Shown one piece after another: positions 23,855-31,841 of a stretch of DNA of 64,000 bases; the stretch's first letter is position 1; each line of letters starts with the position of its first letter. The translations under genes were made by a program, and so were the position numbers. The DNA is from Nocardioides litoris (GTDB taxonomy: Bacteria > Actinomycetota > Actinomycetes > Propionibacteriales > Nocardioidaceae), in the NCBI RefSeq assembly GCF_006346315.1, contig NZ_VDMR01000003.1:310001-374000 (forward strand), given 5' to 3'. The notes below the pieces were generated by a model. The model saw only the letters and a program-made list of their open reading frames with translations. It was not told the DNA's origin and made no database searches.

Positions 23855-24838
23855 TCAGCCGGGGCGCACCGCGCCGACGTACGGCATCGAGTTGAGCGGG
23901 GCCACGCGGACGCCGCTGCTCGGGTTGGCCGCGTGGACGATCATGCCGTTGCCGATGTACATGCCGACGTGGCTGATCGGGCTGTAGTAGAAGACGAGGT
24001 CGCCGGGCTGCAGGTCGGAGGCCGCCACCCGGGTGCCGGTGCCGTACTGCATGCTCGAGGAGTGCGGGAGGCCGACGCCGGCCTGCGCCCAGGCCATCAT
24101 GGTCAGGCCGGAGCAGTCGAAGGCGCTCGGACCGGCTGCGCCGAAGACGTAGGCGTCGCCCACCTGCGCCATCGCGTACTCGACCGCGGCGGCCGCGCGG
24201 CCGGAGGCGGGCACGTCGGAGGGGACACGGGTGCTGCCGCGGGAGAGCAGCTTGCGGCGCTCCTCCTCCTTGAGCCGGTCGAGGAGGGCCTTGGCGTCGG
24301 CGAGGTTGTCGTCGATCGTCTCCTTCTCGTCCGCGAGCTGCTCCTCGAGCTCGGCGACCTGGCCGATCCGCTTCTCGGTCGCGTCGCGACGGATGTCGAG
24401 CGCCTCGAGACCGTTGCTGTAGTCGTCGAACATGCCCTGCTGGACCTCCTGGAAGGAGGCCATCGTCGAGACGTCGTCGAGCAGGTCGTCGGTGCTGCCC
24501 GCGGAGACGACCTCGCCGAGCACACCGAGGTCGGGGCCGCCGTACTGGCGCAGGACGGCGCGGCGGGCCTGGGTGCGGAGGGTGTCGAGGGAGTCCTCGG
24601 CGCGCTTCTCGTCGGCCCGGAGCGAGGTGAGGTCCTTGCGCAGGTCGGCGAGCTCGATGCGCGCGTCGTTGAACCGCTCCGAGGCCTGCTCGGCCTCGTG
24701 GTAGAGCCGGTCGACGCGCGACTGCACGTCGTCGATGTCGGGCTCGGCCTGGGCGGGCGAGCTGGGCACGAGGCCCAGCGTCGCGGCGACCGCGAGGCCG
24801 GAGACCACGGAGGCGAGGCGCACCCGGGGGCTGGTCAC
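23855..24838 (-). CDS. Secreted NlpC/P60 peptidoglycan endopeptidase under c-di-AMP riboswitch control
   Basis: A 327-residue exported hydrolase. It has a signal peptide (1-31, cleavage after PAQA), a coiled-coil region of about 160 residues (QSRVDRLYHEAEQASERF onward) and a C-terminal NlpC/P60 domain with catalytic Cys in AFDCSGL, His in SHVGMYIG and His in IVHAAN. It resembles mycobacterial RipA-type enzymes that cut D-glutamyl-diaminopimelate bonds during cell separation; the coiled coil may be autoinhibitory. The leader carries a ydaO/yuaA riboswitch, linking expression to c-di-AMP and turgor. Confidence 0.95.
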   Translation of the reverse strand: MTSPRVRLASVVSGLAVAATLGLVPSSPAQAEPDIDDVQSRVDRLYHEAEQASERFNDARIELADLRKDLTSLRADEKRAEDSLDTLRTQARRAVLRQYGGPDLGVLGEVVSAGSTDDLLDDVSTMASFQEVQQGMFDDYSNGLEALDIRRDATEKRIGQVAELEEQLADEKETIDDNLADAKALLDRLKEEERRKLLSRGSTRVPSDVPASGRAAAAVEYAMAQVGDAYVFGAAGPSAFDCSGLTMMAWAQAGVGLPHSSSMQYGTGTRVAASDLQPGDLVFYYSPISHVGMYIGNGMIVHAANPSSGVRVAPLNSMPYVGAVRPG

Positions 24839-24844
24839 AGCGTG

Positions 24845-25020
24845 GTGGTTCCTTTGCGAGTCGTACGCCTACCGGGTGAGCTGACGGATTCGGGCACGAC
24901 CTGCCCTACTCCCGCTCCTCACCACCGCTCGCGGTGGTGCCTTGCGGGAGATTCACCCCAGAAGTGTGGTTCCCCGGCTCCCCGGCCGCTCGCGACCAGG
25001 GACTCAGCGCGGTGTCCGCG
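24845..25020 (-). promoter_or_regulatory. Cyclic di-AMP (ydaO/yuaA) riboswitch
   Basis: Minus-strand leader of the NlpC/P60 gene. It has the class landmarks in order: GGGGAACC, CTGGGGTGAATC, a GC-rich variable hairpin (CCACCGCGAGCGGTGG), CCGAATCCGTCAGCT, ACCCGGTAGGCG and a closing AAAGGAACC. These match the actinobacterial ydaO-yuaA consensus that senses c-di-AMP upstream of cell-wall hydrolase and rpf genes, where ligand usually turns expression off. Exact ends are approximate. The 327-bp gap between genes is mostly this element plus its promoter. Confidence 0.93.
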
Positions 25021-25061
25021 TGGGCCCGGTCGGGCCCAGCTCCACGAACACCTGGAGCAGC

Positions 25062-25067
25062 ACGGTA
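25062..25067 (-). promoter_or_regulatory. Candidate -10 box for the riboswitch transcript
   Basis: TACCGT on the minus strand lies about 45 nt upstream of the first conserved riboswitch segment, a suitable distance for its transcription start. Confidence 0.4.
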
Positions 25068-25165
25068 GTCCGCCGGTCGGGACCCCGCCAAATGTCCGTC
25101 CCATCGTCGGCGTGGCCCACCTCACACGTCCCACCAGCCCCACGGATCACCGGCCGGACCCCAGG

Positions 25166-25381
25166 TCAGGCGGACTCCACCTCGGGGCCGGCGACCGGCC
25201 GGACCATCCGCAGCGGCGGCACCAGTCCGCCGTCGGCGAGCACGTCGAGAGCGCGTTGCTCGTCGTCGTCGATGGTCAGCGGCGCGATCTCGGGGGGTGG
25301 TCCGAGCAGCACCGTGACCACGCAGTCGTGGCAGGCCAGGCCCCGGACCAAGCAGGAGTCGCAGTCGATCCTCGTCGTCAT
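25166..25381 (-). CDS. Small conserved CxxC protein
   Basis: A 71-residue protein beginning MTTRIDCDSCLVRGLACHDC, with two CxxC-like pairs (Cys at 7, 10, 17 and 20) that could hold a zinc or an Fe-S centre, followed by VTVLLG and a helix with LDVLADGGLVPPLR. I recall similar short hypothetical proteins next to NlpC/P60 genes in other actinobacteria. It precedes the riboswitch transcript on the same strand and is divergent from the nuclease gene. Function unknown. Confidence 0.75.
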   Translation of the reverse strand: MTTRIDCDSCLVRGLACHDCVVTVLLGPPPEIAPLTIDDDEQRALDVLADGGLVPPLRMVRPVAGPEVESA

Positions 25382-25489
25382 GCCCCGAGGCTGGCACCGA
25401 CCTCCGACACAACCCGTTGCCACGGCCGTCCCACCCGCCCCATCCGTCCCGAGCGGGGTGTCGCCACCAGGACTGTCGGCGGTCCCGCC

Positions 25490-25495
25490 TACCGT
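25490..25495 (+). promoter_or_regulatory. -10 box of a leaderless promoter for the nuclease gene
   Basis: TACCGT lies 7 nt before the ATG at 25503, and no ribosome-binding site is present. Confidence 0.55.
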
Positions 25496-25502
25496 CCCGG
25501 GC

Positions 25503-27263
25503 ATGACCACGGCGAGCGCCCCCTCCGCAGCCGCCGCGGTGCGCTGGGAGGCCCAGCGCACGCTCGACGAGCTCGGTCGTCCGCTGCACGACCTGACCTT
25601 CTGCGTCGTCGACCTCGAGACCACCGGGGGCTCGGCCCAGGGCGGGTCGATGATCACCGAGATCGGCGCGGTCAAGGTGCGCGGCGGCGAGGTCCTCGGG
25701 GAGTTCCAGACCCTGGTCAACCCCCGCGCCGAGATCCCGGCGTTCATCGCGGTCCTCACCGGCATCAGCAACTCGATGGTCGTCGACGCCCCGCCGATCG
25801 AGTCGGTGCTGCCGGCGTTCCTCGAGTTCGCCCAGGGGTGCGTGCTGGTGGCCCACAACGCGCCGTTCGACGTCGGCTTCCTGCGCCACTTCGCCGAGCA
25901 GCAGCAGCGCCCCTGGCCGGCCTTCGACGTCCTCGACACCGCGGTACTCGCGCGCCGCGTGGTGACCCGCGACGAGTCCCCCAACCACAAGCTGTCCTCG
26001 CTGGCGCGGGTCTTCCGCTCCGCCACCACGCCCAACCACCGGGCGCTCTCCGACGCCCGGGCCACCGTCGACGTGCTCCACGGGCTGATGGAGCGCGTCG
26101 GCGCCCAGGGCGTGAGCACGCTGGAGGAGCTGCAGACGTTCTCGTCACGGGTCCACCCGGAGCAGCGGCGCAAGCGTCACCTCGCCGCGGCGCTCCCCCA
26201 CGCTCCGGGCGTCTACCTCTTCCGCGACGCCTCCGCCAAGGTCCTGTACGTCGGCACCTCGCGCGACCTGCGCAAGCGCGTGGGGTCCTACTTCACCGCC
26301 TCCGAGACCCGTTCGCGCATCGGCGAGATGGTGCGTCTCGCCGACCGGGTCGACGCCGTGGAGTGCGCCACGCCCCTCGAGGCCGAGGTGAGGGAGCTGC
26401 GCCTGATCGCCGAGCACAAGCCGCCCTACAACCGGCGCTCGAAGTTCCCGGAGAAGACCACCTTCGTCAAGCTCACCCGCGAGGCGTGGCCCCGCCTGTC
26501 CATGGTGCCGAGGGTCCTCGACGACGACGCCGACTACCTCGGGCCGTTCTCCTCCCGCAGCAGCGCCGAGAAGTGCCTGGCGGCCCTGCACGACACCTTC
26601 CCGGTCCGGCAGTGCACGGGCCGGCTCGGACGGCGACCGAGCCGCGCGCCGTGCGTGCTCGCCGAGATGGGTCGGTGCCTGTCGCCCTGCGACGGCAGCG
26701 TCGACGAGCACACCTACGCCGCCGTCGTCCGGCAGCTCCGCGAGACCCTCCTGCAGCGCCCCGACGACGTCGTCGACGTGGTCAACGAGCGCATGGCTGC
26801 GCTGGCCGCGGAGGAGCGGTTCGAGGAGGCGGGGGTCCACCGCGACCGGCTCGCCTCGTTCGTCCGTGCGGCGGCCCGCACCCAGCGGCTCACCTCCCTG
26901 ACCCGCTGCCCCGAGCTCGTCGCCACCCGTCGCGACGACGACGGCCACTGGTCGGTCCACGTCGTGCGCTGGGGCCGGCTCGCCGCCGCCGGCGTCATCC
27001 CGCCGGGGGCCGACGCCCACGCCTGGGTGGCGGCGCTGCGCGACGGCGCCGAGACCGTGCTCCCGCCCGACGGCACGGCCGGGCCGACCCCCGTCGCGAC
27101 CGCCGAGGAGACCGAGCGCGTCCTGCGCTGGCTCGAGGCTCCCGGCGTGCGGCTGGTCCACGTCGACGGCGAGTGGACCTGCCCCGTCGCCGGCGCCGGC
27201 CGCGAGCTCCCCCGGCACGGCCAACGCGCCGCGGTCGAGCCCGCCGCCTTCGCACTAGGGTGA
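25503..27263 (+). CDS. Bifunctional DnaQ-like 3'-5' exonuclease / UvrC-like GIY-YIG nuclease
   Basis: A 586-residue fusion. The N-terminal DEDDh exonuclease (about 30-200) has VVDLETTG (Asp, Glu), AHNAPFDVGFL (Asp) and HRALSDARAT (His, Asp). The central GIY-YIG domain (about 220-310) has APGVYLFRDASAKVLYVGTS, the Arg of LRKRVGSYF and a catalytic Glu in PLEAEVREL. The rest resembles the UvrC region after GIY-YIG, with Cys residues in PCVLAEMGRCLSPCDG, but there is no C-terminal RNase H-like nuclease. Actinobacteria use such proteins as Cho-like alternative incision enzymes; the repair role is inferred from family. Confidence 0.93.
   Translation: MTTASAPSAAAAVRWEAQRTLDELGRPLHDLTFCVVDLETTGGSAQGGSMITEIGAVKVRGGEVLGEFQTLVNPRAEIPAFIAVLTGISNSMVVDAPPIESVLPAFLEFAQGCVLVAHNAPFDVGFLRHFAEQQQRPWPAFDVLDTAVLARRVVTRDESPNHKLSSLARVFRSATTPNHRALSDARATVDVLHGLMERVGAQGVSTLEELQTFSSRVHPEQRRKRHLAAALPHAPGVYLFRDASAKVLYVGTSRDLRKRVGSYFTASETRSRIGEMVRLADRVDAVECATPLEAEVRELRLIAEHKPPYNRRSKFPEKTTFVKLTREAWPRLSMVPRVLDDDADYLGPFSSRSSAEKCLAALHDTFPVRQCTGRLGRRPSRAPCVLAEMGRCLSPCDGSVDEHTYAAVVRQLRETLLQRPDDVVDVVNERMAALAAEERFEEAGVHRDRLASFVRAAARTQRLTSLTRCPELVATRRDDDGHWSVHVVRWGRLAAAGVIPPGADAHAWVAALRDGAETVLPPDGTAGPTPVATAEETERVLRWLEAPGVRLVHVDGEWTCPVAGAGRELPRHGQRAAVEPAAFALG
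27256..27261 (+). promoter_or_regulatory. -10 box of a leaderless promoter for the RAM-domain gene
   Basis: TAGGGT, overlapping the stop codon of the nuclease gene, lies 6 nt before the ATG at 27268. Confidence 0.55.
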
Positions 27264-27267
27264 CGCC

Positions 27268-27546
27268 ATGATCACCGCCATCGTGTTCGTGAAGGCCGCG
27301 GTCGACCGGATCCCCGAGGTCGCCGAGGCGATCGCGGCCCTCGACGGCGTGACCGAGGTCTACTCCGTCACCGGCCAGATCGACCTGATCGCGATGGTCC
27401 GGGTCCGCCACCACGACGACGTCGCCGCCGTCGTCGCCGACCGGGTCAACAAGGTCGACGGCGTCCGCGAGACCGAGACCCACATCGCGTTCCGGGCCTA
27501 CTCCCGGCACGACCTCGAGTCGGCGTTCTCCCTCGGTCTCGACTGA
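27268..27546 (+). CDS. Stand-alone Lrp/AsnC ligand-binding (RAM) domain protein
   Basis: A 92-residue protein made only of the alpha-beta RAM domain of Lrp/AsnC regulators (AIVFVKAAVDRIPEVAEAIA, VTGQIDLIAMVRV), with no DNA-binding domain. Such proteins oligomerise and bind amino acids, and are thought to modulate full-length Lrp regulators or enzymes. Length and sequence are typical of the actinobacterial stand-alone form. It follows the nuclease gene by 4 bp but carries its own leaderless promoter signature. Confidence 0.92.
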   Translation: MITAIVFVKAAVDRIPEVAEAIAALDGVTEVYSVTGQIDLIAMVRVRHHDDVAAVVADRVNKVDGVRETETHIAFRAYSRHDLESAFSLGLD

Positions 27547-27582
27547 GCTCCCGGGCGGTCGGTGCCCGACCAGCCCTTTTCC

Positions 27583-27600
27583 GTAGTCCTTTGGGACTAG
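27583..27600. promoter_or_regulatory. 18-bp dyad upstream of the FnIII-like protein gene
   Basis: GTAGTCC-TTTG-GGACTAG contains a perfect inverted repeat with 6-bp arms (TAGTCC/GGACTA). The 7-4-7 layout and the GTAGTCC arm match the element upstream of flp1, suggesting a common NarL/LuxR-type operator. It lies 68 bp before the start codon. Confidence 0.5.
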
Positions 27601-27667
27601 CGGGCCCCCATGGACCCCGCGGCCGACCTACCGTGAGGCGTTCGCGTCGTCTCTCGAGGGATCACCC

Positions 27668-30600
27668 GTGCCGCTCCCCCCACGCCCGGCCGTCGCCGGC
27701 ATCACCAGCTTGACCGTCGCTGTCGGTTCGCTCCTGGTCTCGTTCCCCACGGCCTCGGCTGCGCCGGCCTCCCCCTCGGGACTCCAAGCCGTGGGCGAGG
27801 TCCAGGCCGGCCTGCCGGTGCTCCAGTGGCGTCCGAGCGCCGCCGCGACGACGTACGAGGTGCAGATCGACGCCGACCCCGACTTCAGCGCCCCGGACGT
27901 CACCGCACGAACCGCAAACACCTCCTACGCCCACACCTCGGTGCTCGCGGCCGGCACCCAGTACTGGCGGGTCCGTGCCGTCGGTAGCGACCGGTCGGGC
28001 TCGGCCTGGTCGACCGACGAGCTGACCGTCGCCCGCACCCCGACCCCGACGCTGACGGCCCCCACCGACGGTGCGCCGCTCCCCCAGCCCGATGAGCCCC
28101 CGCTGCTGCAGTGGACGACCGTCCCCGGCGCGGTCCGGTACGTCGTCCAGCTCGACGACGAGATCGGCTTCGCTGGTGCGAAGGAGTACGACACGCAGGC
28201 CGGGTCGATGGTCGTTGCGGACCCGTTGTCACCCGGCAAGGACTACTTCTGGCGGGTCAAGGCTGTGCGGAGCACGGGCATCGAGTCAGCGTTCTCCGCT
28301 GCGCGCTCCTTCAGCGTCGGCGCACTGGCGACGCCCGAGATCGTGAGCCCGGCCGCCGGTGCCGATCTCACCGACGTAGTCCTGGACTGGCGCCCGGTCG
28401 CCGGCGCCCGTTACTACGACCTCGAGGTCAGCACCGATCGAGACTTCGCGGGGATCGTGGACACGCGCTCGAAGATGACAGGCACGCGCTACTCGCCGGT
28501 CGTGACGTACGACAACAACGACCAGTACTTCTGGCGGGTGCGCGCCGTCTCGAGCGACGCCAGCGTCAAGTCGGCGTGGACGTCGTCGCTCAACACGTTC
28601 CGGCGCTCGTGGAACGACGCACCCGAGCCGGTCTACCCGCTGTCCACGACGGACCAGGTCGCAGATCCGCTCTTCTTCCAGTGGACGGCCGTCGCCCACG
28701 CCACCCAGTACGAGCTCCAGGTCGGCGACGACCCGAACTTCTCGCCCGACACCTTCGAGTCGTGCCAGACGGCGGCCACCACCTACACGCCCGGCCAGTT
28801 CGCCCTGAACCTCAGTACCGGCTCCGTGCGCCCCGAGCTCTGCTATCCGGACCTGGGCCGGACCAACTACTGGCGCGTCCGTCCGCTCGACCTGCCGTTC
28901 CGCAAGTCCGGCGAGGTCGTGCCCGGCGTACAGGGACTCTTCTCCGCGACCCAGGCCTTCGTCTACCAACCCGAGACCTTCGCCCCCGACGGCTTCAGTC
29001 CGACGAACGGCGAGGTCGTCGACGTCCCGACGCTCCGCTGGCACCCGCTCCAGCAGTCGCAGGCCCAGTCCTACGACGTCAGGATCTTCAACCGGGCAGG
29101 GAGCCAGGTCGTCCGAGCCACGACGTACGGCTCCTCCTACACGCCGACGCGGAAGCTGCAGGCGAAGGACGGCCCCTTCCGCTGGTCCGTGGCTGCGACC
29201 GAGGTCGACGCACAGCCGGGATCGCTCGGCTACAGCAACTCCTTCCAGGTGTCGGACCAGGTCCCGGCGCTTCCGGGACAGCCGCTCGAGGCCACATCCG
29301 GGACTGGTCCACACCTGCGGACACCAAGCTTTGCGTGGGTGCCATACCCCGGCGCAGAGTCCTACTCCGTCCGCATCTTCCGGCCGGGCACCAACATCAC
29401 CATCGACCAGAACGCCGAGCTCATGAACGAGGCCTTGGCCTACAACGAGGTGACCGAGACCTCGAGGCTCCTCCTGGCACCCGGGACCTACGAGTGGCGC
29501 GTCACCGCCACGATGGCGACCGGCTCCGTCGAGGGGCCGGCACACACGTTCAGCATCCAGCCGCTCGCCGCAGTCTCAGGGCAGATGCTGGCCCTCGACG
29601 GCGACACCCTGGTCGCGGGCGACGGATGCGTCGGCAGCACGGTCGCTGGATCAGTTCCCTGCGAGGACGTGCCGTCTACCCCGGTCCTGAGCTGGGACCC
29701 GGTGCCAGGCGCCGCATTGTACGTCGTGTACGTGGCACAGGACGACCGCTTCACCAACCTGGTCGAGGCGACGACGGCCATGAGCGCGACCAGCAACACC
29801 ATCTTCACCCCGACCATGAAGGCTCGCGCCTCCACCCTGGAGGACAGCGTCGCCGGGGCCTCTTACTACTGGCACGTCAGGCCCTGCAAGTCGGTGACCC
29901 ACTGCGCGGCCGACCCCGTGTCAGCGTCGACCAGCCTGGCCACCAACCGCTTCCGCAAGAAGTCGCCGGCCATCGAGGGCGGTACTGCGACGGCGGGCAC
30001 CGGTGACGGCTCGGAGGTCGTGTTCAGCTGGCGCGACTATCGCGACACCAACGGCGACACGGTGTGGTCGGAGACCGGCGAGAAGTCCAACCAGTCAGCG
30101 CAGAAGTACGAGCTCCAGGTGTCGTCGGTGCGGTCGTTCGCGACTCTGCTCGAGAGCGCCGTCGTCGACCAGCCGACGTACACGTCCCACCTGACGCTCT
30201 ATCCCGACGGCCCGGTCTTCTGGCGGGTCAGGGCCGCCGATGCTCGGCCGGACGACACCCGCAACCGTCTCACCTGGTCTGAGACCTACCTGGTCGACAA
30301 GCAGGCGCCCGAAGTCACGGTGCGCGAACCGATCAATGGAGCGCGAATCAGCGGGTCGATCCCCCTGCGGTGGGCCCCGCAGGCTTACGCCCAGGCGTAC
30401 CAGGTGCAGGTGGCGGCCAACAACGACGCCAACTTCTCCGCGGAGAACGTGCTCTTCACCGCGAGGACCGCGCAGACCGCCTACACCTGGGACCAGGTCA
30501 TCCCGGCCTCCGCTCTGCCCTACGTCTGGCGCGTTCGTCGTGTCGACTCGGTCGGCAACCTGGGAGCGTGGTCCGAGCCTCGCCGGTTCACGAACCCGGG

Positions 30601-31174
30601 CGCCAGTCCGAGCGCGGCGCTGCCCGCGCCAGGAGCCGCGGTGCCCGCGTCCAGGACGCTGTTCTCCTGGTCCCTCGTCCCCGGTGCGACGACGTACCTC
30701 CTCGAGGTCCGCGAGGGCACGCGGACTCGATCGTTCACGACTGCGGCCAACGCCTATGCGCCCACCACGGCGTTCGCCACCGGGGTTCGCCAGTGGCGGG
30801 TCGTGGCCCTGGACGCGGGCCGCAGACCCGTGGGCGCCAGCGGCTACCGCTCGTTCGTCGTCGACGCCACGGCCCCGACCGTGCTCTCCGTCGGACCTCG
30901 AGGCACCGTCCCCCGCAAGCCGACCCTGACCGTCCGATTCTCGGAGCGTGTCCGGGGCGTCTCCGCGGTCTCGGTCCGTCTGGTCCGCTCCGGCTCCGCC
31001 AAGGCGGTGCCGATCTCGGTGTCCGTGCGACCCGACGGACGGTCGGCTGTTGTCCGCCCGCGGAGCAAGCTGCCCCGCGGCAAGAGTTTCCGGATGACCA
31101 TCAGCGCCGGGATCACCGACGGGAGCGGCAACGCACTGCGGCCGCAGACGGTCACTCTCCGCACGAAGCGCTGA
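27668..31174 (+). CDS. Large secreted fibronectin type III-like repeat protein
   Basis: A 1168-residue exported protein. A signal peptide (about 1-32, ending TASAA) is followed by about ten FnIII/Ig-like repeats. Each has a Trp-containing first strand (LQWRPSAAATTYEVQID) and ends in a WRVRAV-type strand (QYWRVRAVGSD, YFWRVKAVRST, VFWRVRAADAR). The C-terminus is an Ig-like domain (APTVLSVGPRG, VRFSERVRGVSAV) resembling Big_5/SbsA-like modules. No catalytic domain or LPXTG anchor is visible. It is probably a surface or matrix protein; ligand unknown. Codon use is slightly less GC-biased than its neighbours. A shared dyad suggests co-control with pili. Confidence 0.88.
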   Translation: MPLPPRPAVAGITSLTVAVGSLLVSFPTASAAPASPSGLQAVGEVQAGLPVLQWRPSAAATTYEVQIDADPDFSAPDVTARTANTSYAHTSVLAAGTQYWRVRAVGSDRSGSAWSTDELTVARTPTPTLTAPTDGAPLPQPDEPPLLQWTTVPGAVRYVVQLDDEIGFAGAKEYDTQAGSMVVADPLSPGKDYFWRVKAVRSTGIESAFSAARSFSVGALATPEIVSPAAGADLTDVVLDWRPVAGARYYDLEVSTDRDFAGIVDTRSKMTGTRYSPVVTYDNNDQYFWRVRAVSSDASVKSAWTSSLNTFRRSWNDAPEPVYPLSTTDQVADPLFFQWTAVAHATQYELQVGDDPNFSPDTFESCQTAATTYTPGQFALNLSTGSVRPELCYPDLGRTNYWRVRPLDLPFRKSGEVVPGVQGLFSATQAFVYQPETFAPDGFSPTNGEVVDVPTLRWHPLQQSQAQSYDVRIFNRAGSQVVRATTYGSSYTPTRKLQAKDGPFRWSVAATEVDAQPGSLGYSNSFQVSDQVPALPGQPLEATSGTGPHLRTPSFAWVPYPGAESYSVRIFRPGTNITIDQNAELMNEALAYNEVTETSRLLLAPGTYEWRVTATMATGSVEGPAHTFSIQPLAAVSGQMLALDGDTLVAGDGCVGSTVAGSVPCEDVPSTPVLSWDPVPGAALYVVYVAQDDRFTNLVEATTAMSATSNTIFTPTMKARASTLEDSVAGASYYWHVRPCKSVTHCAADPVSASTSLATNRFRKKSPAIEGGTATAGTGDGSEVVFSWRDYRDTNGDTVWSETGEKSNQSAQKYELQVSSVRSFATLLESAVVDQPTYTSHLTLYPDGPVFWRVRAADARPDDTRNRLTWSETYLVDKQAPEVTVREPINGARISGSIPLRWAPQAYAQAYQVQVAANNDANFSAENVLFTARTAQTAYTWDQVIPASALPYVWRVRRVDSVGNLGAWSEPRRFTNPGASPSAALPAPGAAVPASRTLFSWSLVPGATTYLLEVREGTRTRSFTTAANAYAPTTAFATGVRQWRVVALDAGRRPVGASGYRSFVVDATAPTVLSVGPRGTVPRKPTLTVRFSERVRGVSAVSVRLVRSGSAKAVPISVSVRPDGRSAVVRPRSKLPRGKSFRMTISAGITDGSGNALRPQTVTLRTKR

Positions 31175-31204
31175 TCCGCGCAGGGCGCTCGGCGGGTCAC
31201 CCGG

Positions 31205-31210
31205 TAGCGT
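31205..31210 (+). promoter_or_regulatory. -10 box of a leaderless promoter
   Basis: TAGCGT lies 7 nt before the ATG at 31218. Confidence 0.6.
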
Positions 31211-31217
31211 CCTCCGG

Positions 31218-31838
31218 ATGACCTGGCTCGACGTGCTGGGGTGGGGCGGGAGCGCCCTGCTCGTCTTCTCCCTGCTCCAGACGCGGGTGCTGCGCTTCCG
31301 GGCGCTCAACCTCGTGGCGTGCGTGATCCTCGTGGCGTTCAACGCCCTCGTCGGGGTCTGGCCGATGGTGGGGATGAACGCCGTGCTGTCGGCGATCAAC
31401 GTGTGGTTCCTGGTGCGGCTCCTGCGCGACCGGCACGACGAGGCGGCGTTCACCGTGGTCCAGGTGCGACCCGACGACGCCTACCTCGACCACCTGCTGG
31501 CCGTGCACGGCGCCGACATCGCCCGGTTCCAGCCCGAGGCGACCTGGGCCCCGGCGGCCGGGCGCGACCACGCGTTCGTCGTGGCGCGCGGCGACGAGGC
31601 CGTCGGGGTCGTGCTGCTCGACGCCGACCCCGCCACCCCCGGTACGGCGCGGGTGCGGCTCGACTACGTGACGCCCCGCTTCCGCGACTTCACGCCGGGC
31701 GAGTTCCTGTGGCGGCGCAGCGGGGCGGTGGCCGCCCTCGGCTTCCGCCGCGTCGTCACCCCGCCCCAGATGGTCGGGGCGTACTACGACCGGCTCGGGT
31801 TCGAGCGCGAGGGCGAGGTCTACGCGCTCGACCTGTGA
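31218..31838 (+). CDS. YgjV-like membrane domain fused to a GNAT-like domain
   Basis: A 206-residue protein. Residues 1-70 have three hydrophobic helices (WLDVLGWGGSALLVFSLLQT, LVACVILVAFNALVGVW) resembling the YgjV inner-membrane family. Residues 75-205 look like a degenerate acetyltransferase fold with DHAFVVARGDEAVGVVLL, RVRLDYVTPRFRDFTPGEFL and a closing GAYYDRLGFEREGEVYALDL. The acetyl-CoA loop is not canonical, so activity is uncertain. Domain assignments come from memory of families; function unknown. It converges with trpD, 3 bp apart. Confidence 0.78.
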   Translation: MTWLDVLGWGGSALLVFSLLQTRVLRFRALNLVACVILVAFNALVGVWPMVGMNAVLSAINVWFLVRLLRDRHDEAAFTVVQVRPDDAYLDHLLAVHGADIARFQPEATWAPAAGRDHAFVVARGDEAVGVVLLDADPATPGTARVRLDYVTPRFRDFTPGEFLWRRSGAVAALGFRRVVTPPQMVGAYYDRLGFEREGEVYALDL

Positions 31839-31841
31839 CGG

